From positions 1 to 11,547 of the forward strand of contig QKJH01000099.1 in assembly GCA_003250865.1 (NCBI GenBank): DNA of 11,547 bases, written 5' to 3'. This document shows positions 7,718 through 11,547 of this stretch, in pieces. This DNA comes from Alphaproteobacteria bacterium (GTDB lineage Bacteria; Pseudomonadota; Alphaproteobacteria; Micavibrionales; SZUA-601). The stretch's first letter is position 1; each line of letters opens with the position of its first letter. Under the pieces are notes generated by a model. It saw only the letters and a list, made by a program, of their open reading frames with translations. It was not told the DNA's origin and did no database searches. Both the position numbers and the translations under genes were made by a program.

Positions 7718-7746
7718 GTGGCTGTTATGGATAGTAAGTGGCTGTT
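7718..7746 (+). repeat. Direct repeat GTGGCTGTT, two copies 20 bases apart
   Basis: Identical 9-mers lie at 7718-7726 and 7738-7746, starting 20 bases apart (about two helical turns). The second runs into the -35 region of a candidate promoter for the small gene at 7869. This is the layout of a tandem activator site, but no regulator is identified. Confidence 0.4.
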
Positions 7747-7772
7747 CGGCAAAACACACATCCTTCTATAGT
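7745..7772 (+). promoter_or_regulatory. Candidate promoter for the small membrane protein gene
   Basis: TATAGT (7767-7772) is a good -10 hexamer. The TTCGGC at 7745-7750, 16 bases upstream, is a poor -35, so an activator would be expected if the promoter is real. The predicted leader is about 90 bases and contains a small hairpin, AGCCGC (7826-7831) with GCGGCT (7840-7845), just ahead of the ribosome site. Confidence 0.35.
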
Positions 7773-7868
7773 TTAACAATACATTTTCCATTCCTATTTT
7801 ATTTTGCATTCGAAGCGTTTTGTCGAGCCGCCTTTGTTCGCGGCTTCTATACGTAAAAGGTATCCATC

Positions 7869-8210
7869 ATGCAAAATCCTCCTGAAACTAAAAACTCTTC
7901 TGTCGATAAAACGCACTCATTCAAAAGCGCGGCAAAAACCATGCTGTACCGTACCGGTATTGGTGTTACTGTTCTTTTTGCTGCTGTTTCCATGGTGGCA
8001 ACTGGTAAGATGGAATATGATATGGACAAAGCTATTCATGAAAAAATTAAGCAAAAGCATCTTCAGGAGCAGCTTTCCAGAGAACAGAGCGGGGATTGCG
8101 GCGATGAAGAGATGGAAGCAATTTTCCGGAGAAATGCAGCCGATTGGGATGCCTGGACGGACACAACCGGTGTCGCTGAAGCTGCACCGGGTGTAGCACT
8201 AATCCTTTAA
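7869..8210 (+). CDS. Small single-pass membrane protein of unknown function
   Basis: I do not recognise this 113-residue protein. It has a polar N-terminus of about 26 residues with several Lys, one hydrophobic segment (about 29-46, GIGVTVLFAAVSMVATG), then a highly charged helical stretch (about 48-75, rich in Lys, Glu and Gln), an acidic part with the only Cys (77), and a hydrophobic Ala/Val/Leu end. It could be an inner-membrane protein with its charged part in the periplasm or cytoplasm; the topology is not clear. AAAAGG lies 8 bases before the ATG, which favours this frame over a longer overlapping +1-frame ORF (from 7804) that has no such site and a Trp/Cys-rich, Lys-heavy shadow composition. 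It stands alone between the aspS terminator and the convergent GGDEF gene, whose stop is 18 bases away. Confidence 0.65.
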   Translation: MQNPPETKNSSVDKTHSFKSAAKTMLYRTGIGVTVLFAAVSMVATGKMEYDMDKAIHEKIKQKHLQEQLSREQSGDCGDEEMEAIFRRNAADWDAWTDTTGVAEAAPGVALIL

Positions 8211-8228
8211 TCGGATGTTTTGTGTTTA

Positions 8229-8915
8229 TCAGTGGACCTGATAGGACCCCATTTCCAGACCGTCATTGTCGTGGGCACGTTCATGCAGACGGTTTAAAAC
8301 TTCCGGAGCAGAGGAGTCCTCTTTTAAAGCAGCAATAGCAACGCTTAAGAAAGCCGGCAAGCTGCGTCCGCGCCAGACAATTTTAAAGTTTTTCAATGTA
8401 TTTTCAATGGTACGGTGAATCTCGCGCATCTGCTCTTTGCGGGCCTGCGGCAATAAAACGGCAAACTCGCCTTTACCGGTGCGGGCGACAATGTCAAAGG
8501 AGCGGAACTGTTTTTTCAGCAAATCGGCAATGGCCAGTTCGACTTCGGCAGCCGCTTCGGGAGAAAATGCTTTAATCAGGTTCTGGATATTCAGGATGCT
8601 GAAATGCGCCACTGTTCCGTTTGACGCCAAATCATGACGGATAAGTCCGATTTCGCGGTTCAGCATCATCTCGATACCACGGCGGTTATACAGGCCGGTT
8701 GCCGCATCAAGATGGGTCAGTCTTTGCAAAGCATCGATTTCTTTATCCTGTTGCTGTATACGGTTTTCGGCACGGGCAGACATGGCAAGCGAATTTTGCA
8801 ACAGCTTGTACAGATGTTTAAGGATATTCTCGTGGTTTTCAACGCTTCCGGCGCGAAACTGATTCAGTAAAGCTTTATATTCCTGTACAGAAGGGTGTTG
8901 ATTGCGAACCGACAT
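8229..8915 (-). CDS. Cytoplasmic GGDEF-domain protein with degenerate active site
   Basis: The 228-residue protein has an N-terminal helical, probably coiled-coil region (about 10-68) and a GGDEF domain (about 69-228). The domain entry HLDAATGLYNRRG (68-80) is typical of diguanylate cyclases. The signature loop, however, reads GKGEF (147-151) instead of GG[D/E]EF, and the usual metal-binding Asp of the first strand is replaced in FSILNIQNL. The usual AD..LY.AK...GRN ending is also eroded. It should therefore not make cyclic-di-GMP; a scaffold, GTP-binding or protein-interaction role is more likely. No RxxD inhibitory site, signal peptide or membrane segment is visible. AAGGA 7 bases upstream fixes the ATG at 8915; the frame runs on to 9158 but would overlap eipB. 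A sigma-54-type promoter match lies 43 bases upstream. Confidence 0.85.
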   Translation of the reverse strand: MSVRNQHPSVQEYKALLNQFRAGSVENHENILKHLYKLLQNSLAMSARAENRIQQQDKEIDALQRLTHLDAATGLYNRRGIEMMLNREIGLIRHDLASNGTVAHFSILNIQNLIKAFSPEAAAEVELAIADLLKKQFRSFDIVARTGKGEFAVLLPQARKEQMREIHRTIENTLKNFKIVWRGRSLPAFLSVAIAALKEDSSAPEVLNRLHERAHDNDGLEMGSYQVH

Positions 8916-8922
8916 AAGATTT

Positions 8923-8927
8923 TCCTT
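8923..8927 (-). promoter_or_regulatory. Ribosome binding site deciding the GGDEF protein start
   Basis: AAGGA on the minus strand lies 7 bases before the ATG at 8915. It supports the 228-residue product over the 309-residue open frame. Confidence 0.7.
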
Positions 8928-8957
8928 TTTAAATGTATGTGAACCTGTTAGTTTAAA

Positions 8958-8973
8958 TGCGAAAGGCGTGCCA
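8958..8973 (-). promoter_or_regulatory. Candidate sigma-54 (RpoN) -24/-12 promoter for the GGDEF gene
   Basis: The minus strand reads TGGCACGCCTTTCGCA. Against the RpoN consensus TGGCACG-N4-TTGCA only one fixed position differs (TCGCA for TTGCA), and the invariant GG and GC are 10 bases apart as required. The -12 GC is about 44 bases before the ATG, giving a leader of about 30 bases that contains the ribosome site. I did not find an obvious enhancer site in the 143-base gap to eipB. Confidence 0.5.
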
Positions 8974-9058
8974 GTTTCCAAAACCGTTAAAGTGAAAAGG
9001 CGGTTTTTAAATAACGCTCTGTTTTTGCTGTATAAAAATACATTAATGAAGTGACTGT

Positions 9059-9985
9059 ATGAAAAATTACTACCATTATGCCATGATGTCTGTTGCAACC
9101 GGTGCCCTGATTGCCGGTTTTGCCGGTCAGGTGCTGGCCAAGCAGGATGTGCCGGCACCCGAAAAAGAAAAAATTATATGGGAATCAAAGGTTTCTCCGG
9201 TTAGCAAGTCAATTGAAAATTATGGACTTGTTCCGCACAAGGCACGTTACAACTTACAAATGGTTCATAATAATGCGCCGACCAAAGTATCGGATATCCA
9301 AGGGATTATGACCTATAACTTTGTCAAGACCTGTCAAAGCTGGTTGACGGATCAGACGCTCAATCTGGAAATGGTGCAAACGGACGGTATTCCGATGCGT
9401 TCGGTCAATCATTTCTTTTCCGATGAACGGTTTGACGGCAGCGAATATCATTATGCAAGCGATAACGTTATTAACAAGCAACCTGTCGACCGTAGTGTTG
9501 GCAAAGTGTTTGGCGATAAGAAACATGAACACTACTATGCCTATCATCAAGGGATGGATAAGCAAGCACAAAGATTGGATTATCCGAACCTGACATTTCC
9601 GGTGCATCATTTAACTGAAATCCTTTACCAGTCCAAAAAAGGCAATCCGATATACCATGCTTCGGTTTTTGATGGCTCCTTTGCCGATGAGCCGGTTTCC
9701 ATTAATGCTGTTACTAGCTCCCATCGCAATACTGTCGACGATACCCTGAAAAGCGTCTTTGCCAAATATAAGCAGTACCTGTCTCCATCAAGCTGGTCAA
9801 TTTCCTACGCCTATTTCAAAAACGATGGAGCCGCCGATGACAGTGAGACCTCTCCGGATTATGAGAGCGAAGTCAAGATGATGGAAAACGGCATCATCAC
9901 GGAACTGACCATCCAATATCCTGATTTCATTTTAAAAGGAAATCTGGTTGGCTTTGAGCCGCTGGATAAACCGCGTTGCCGCTAA
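9059..9985 (+). CDS. eipB: EipB/DUF1849-family periplasmic cell envelope integrity protein
   Basis: The 308-residue protein has a signal peptide (residues 1-27, ending VLA before KQD) and no other membrane segment, so it should be periplasmic. The mature part matches the EipB pattern: LVPHKARYNLQM near the start, a strand with GIMTYNFVKTCQSWLTDQ, then the SDERFDGSEYHY segment, and the FPVHHLTEILYQ...ASVFDGSFADEP region. Exactly two cysteines are present, Cys92 and Cys307. In Brucella EipB, a beta-spiral periplasmic protein needed for envelope integrity, a conserved disulfide joins equivalent positions. The molecular activity of the family is not known. The ribosome site is weak (AAGTGA). TATAAA at 9031-9036 could be a -10, without a clear -35. 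The gene is divergent from the GGDEF gene and ends in a strong terminator shared with the M23 peptidase gene. Confidence 0.85.
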   Translation: MKNYYHYAMMSVATGALIAGFAGQVLAKQDVPAPEKEKIIWESKVSPVSKSIENYGLVPHKARYNLQMVHNNAPTKVSDIQGIMTYNFVKTCQSWLTDQTLNLEMVQTDGIPMRSVNHFFSDERFDGSEYHYASDNVINKQPVDRSVGKVFGDKKHEHYYAYHQGMDKQAQRLDYPNLTFPVHHLTEILYQSKKGNPIYHASVFDGSFADEPVSINAVTSSHRNTVDDTLKSVFAKYKQYLSPSSWSISYAYFKNDGAADDSETSPDYESEVKMMENGIITELTIQYPDFILKGNLVGFEPLDKPRCR

Positions 9986-10007
9986 TCAGTATAGAAGAGT
10001 TAATGAT

Positions 10008-10038
10008 AAAAAAAAGTCGCCCTTTGGCGACTTTTTTA
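10008..10038. terminator. Bidirectional intrinsic terminator between eipB and the M23 peptidase gene
   Basis: A perfect 12-base-pair stem, A6-GTCGCC (10010-10021) with GGCGAC-T6 (10026-10037), has a CTTT loop. The plus strand ends in six T residues; the minus strand reads into eight T residues (10015-10008). It lies 22 bases after eipB and 28 bases after the M23 gene stop, so it should end both. Confidence 0.9.
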
Positions 10039-10065
10039 TTGCCTAGTGTGTATTGTGGGTAGTGC

Positions 10066-11547
10066 CTATTTGCTTGCCACTTTGGTGCGGCCGTTCTCGA
10101 TTACGTTGGCATACTGTTTTTTCACTTGAGAGATAGTGCGTTTCAAGTTGGCAAGCTCAGATCCTTTGAGTTCAATACCGGTCGGCAAATCCACGCGTGC
10201 CGGATTGACTTTGCGGCCATCCTTGATGACTTCATAATGCAGGTGAGGGCCGGTTGAACGTCCCGTTGTACCGACATAGCCGATAATTTGTTTCTGTTCA
10301 ACGCGCATCCCGGTTTTGATGCCTTTGGCTACATTGCGCATGTGGGCATAGGCGGTTTTCAGGCCGCTGCGGTGGCGGATGCGGACATAGTTGCCATAGG
10401 TGCTCCATGGGCCGGCACGCTCGATGACGCCATTACCGGCGGCATAAATCGGTGTACCGCGCGGTGCGGCAAAATCCAGCCCTTCATGCTTTTTAGAATA
10501 ACCCAGAACAGGGTGTTTACGCACGCCGAAACCGGATGAAATGCGGGCGCCGTCAATCGGGGTGCGCATTAATTGGCGTTTTACGCTGATGCCATCCTCC
10601 TTGAAATAATCGACTGTGCCGTCTTTCAGCTCCTGACGATAGATTTTAACATCTTTACCGCGCACGGTCAGATTGGCATACAGAACGTTGCCGGTCAAAA
10701 GGGCATTGCCCTCATCATCGTATGAGCGTTCGTATAATACTTCGAATTTATCGCCTTTGCGAATATCGCGCTGGAAATCAACGTCCCAGGAATAAACATG
10801 GATAAGGTCATTCATGACGGAAAGCGGAACGCCGGCTTTTTCGCCCGCTTCGGATAACGAGCTTTCAATCGTACCGTTTGCCGATTCAAGATAGGCTGTA
10901 AGCGGCTTTTCTTTCTTTTGAGCCAGGTAACCTCCATCATGTTTTTCCATGACGGTATAGCTTATAATAGGAGATGTCTCGATGGCATATCCGCTGAGGT
11001 AACGGCCTTTCTCGGCAGAACGCTTGTAATAGAGGGTGATTTCCTGTCCGGCCCGGATGTCGCGCGGACTATATAATGGGCGCATGGCCTCAATTGCGGC
11101 ATAGGCATCGCTGCGTGATGCTCCGTTGTCCGTAAGCAAGCCCATCAACGTATCACCGCTGTTTAAGGTAACGGTCTTTTTGTCCGGATCTTTATTCGTA
11201 ATCGGATCAGGCGCTGTGGCTTGGGTAAAGGGAATGTTCTTTAAAATGGTTTCCAAAGCGGATTCGGGGTTGTCCTGTTTTTCGGTCTGCTTTTGGGAGG
11301 CTTCCGTAGTCGGTTCGGCATAGGCAAAGACCAGAGGTTCTTCACTAGATGTACTGTTAGTCTGCTCTATTTTGACCTGTTCGGCTGCAACAACGGCAAC
11401 GGTGTCCGCAACGGTTTCAAGAGGCGGCTGCGAGGATTGGGATTCTGTAGGAGATAGTGAAAAGGCAATTGCGACAATCGCAAAAGCTGACGCCAATCCG
11501 GTAAATGCTTTTTTCCTGTGATGTCTGGAAAAGGAATGATAGGAAGT
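10066..11547 (-). CDS. Membrane-anchored M23 (LytM/MepM-like) peptidoglycan peptidase (5' partial)
   Basis: The frame stays open to the window edge, with a basic RHHRKKAF segment before a membrane helix, so the start is outside and the TTG at 11496 is not it. Counting from that TTG, an N-terminal helix (1-15) is followed by a Ser/Thr/Glu/Pro-rich linker (16-105), a LysM-like region (about 108-157, LNSGDTLMGLL), a Csd3/MepM-type second domain (about 200-290) and the M23 domain (about 325-435). The metal and catalytic residues are complete: His337 and Asp341 in HEGLD, His385 in AYAHM, and His418 and His420 in GPHLHYE. It is therefore expected to be an active Zn endopeptidase cutting peptide cross-links in periplasmic peptidoglycan. 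Opening of the wall for growth is the usual role of this architecture. It is convergent with eipB, another envelope gene. Confidence 0.92.
   Translation of the reverse strand, partial: TSYHSFSRHHRKKAFTGLASAFAIVAIAFSLSPTESQSSQPPLETVADTVAVVAAEQVKIEQTNSTSSEEPLVFAYAEPTTEASQKQTEKQDNPESALETILKNIPFTQATAPDPITNKDPDKKTVTLNSGDTLMGLLTDNGASRSDAYAAIEAMRPLYSPRDIRAGQEITLYYKRSAEKGRYLSGYAIETSPIISYTVMEKHDGGYLAQKKEKPLTAYLESANGTIESSLSEAGEKAGVPLSVMNDLIHVYSWDVDFQRDIRKGDKFEVLYERSYDDEGNALLTGNVLYANLTVRGKDVKIYRQELKDGTVDYFKEDGISVKRQLMRTPIDGARISSGFGVRKHPVLGYSKKHEGLDFAAPRGTPIYAAGNGVIERAGPWSTYGNYVRIRHRSGLKTAYAHMRNVAKGIKTGMRVEQKQIIGYVGTTGRSTGPHLHYEVIKDGRKVNPARVDLPTGIELKGSELANLKRTISQVKKQYANVIENGRTKVASK

Noticed and set aside
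7804..8196. 130-codon open frame overlapping the small membrane protein gene
   Set aside because: It has no good ribosome site and a composition rich in Lys, Arg, Cys and Trp typical of an off-frame; the 7869 frame has a coherent membrane protein.
8916..9158. N-terminal extension of the GGDEF gene
   Set aside because: It would overlap eipB by 100 bases, reads as low-quality sequence, and crosses the candidate promoter; the ATG at 8915 has AAGGA at the right distance.
1..11547. Mobile element, phage, CRISPR or defence island
   Set aside because: No transposase, integrase, inverted terminal repeats, repeat-spacer pattern or nuclease/helicase cluster is visible; RNase D and the EEP enzyme are explained by housekeeping families.

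Overview
The window reads as ordinary chromosome from an alphaproteobacterium of moderate GC content. The best taxonomic clues are an EipB/DUF1849 envelope protein, a family known mainly from Alphaproteobacteria, and the divergent rnd-aspS pair. The AspRS is of bacterial type with the RDHGG signature found in enzymes that also charge tRNA-Asn. I cannot name a genus. No tRNA, rRNA, CRISPR array, insertion sequence, integrase or prophage gene is visible.

Layout: (1) 2-2041, a plus-strand pair. The first gene is a 5'-truncated phospholipase D-like protein fused to a VTT (TVP38/TMEM64, SNARE-associated Golgi) membrane domain; the second is an endonuclease/exonuclease/phosphatase (EEP) family enzyme. 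(2) 2038-2706 minus, an ion channel with a TVGYGD potassium filter, whose stop codon overlaps the EEP stop. (3) 2854-3609 plus, an isoprenylcysteine/phospholipid methyltransferase-like membrane protein. (4) 3709-4371 plus, pgsA, with its own candidate promoter and an intrinsic terminator lying mostly inside the end of the convergent rnd gene. (5) 4385-5635 minus, rnd (RNase D), divergent from (6) aspS at 5838-7643 plus, which ends in a terminator. (7) 7869-8210 plus, a small single-pass membrane protein of unknown function. (8) 8229-8915 minus, a cytoplasmic GGDEF-like protein with a degenerate active site and a strong sigma-54-type promoter match. (9) 9059-9985 plus, eipB. (10) 10066-11547 minus, a 5'-truncated, membrane-anchored M23 (LytM) peptidase that shares a bidirectional terminator with eipB.

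Much of the window concerns the cell envelope. PgsA commits CDP-diacylglycerol to phosphatidylglycerol, which cardiolipin synthase-like PLD enzymes use. The VTT domain belongs to a family with lipid scramblase and transport roles. The methyltransferase family acts on lipids or prenylated substrates. EipB and the M23 peptidase act in the periplasm. These genes are in separate transcription units, so a joint pathway is only an inference. The most notable observations are the PLD-VTT fusion with its EEP partner, the sigma-54-like promoter before a probably inactive GGDEF protein, and the pgsA terminator embedded in rnd. I found no convincing new defence system or mobile element.
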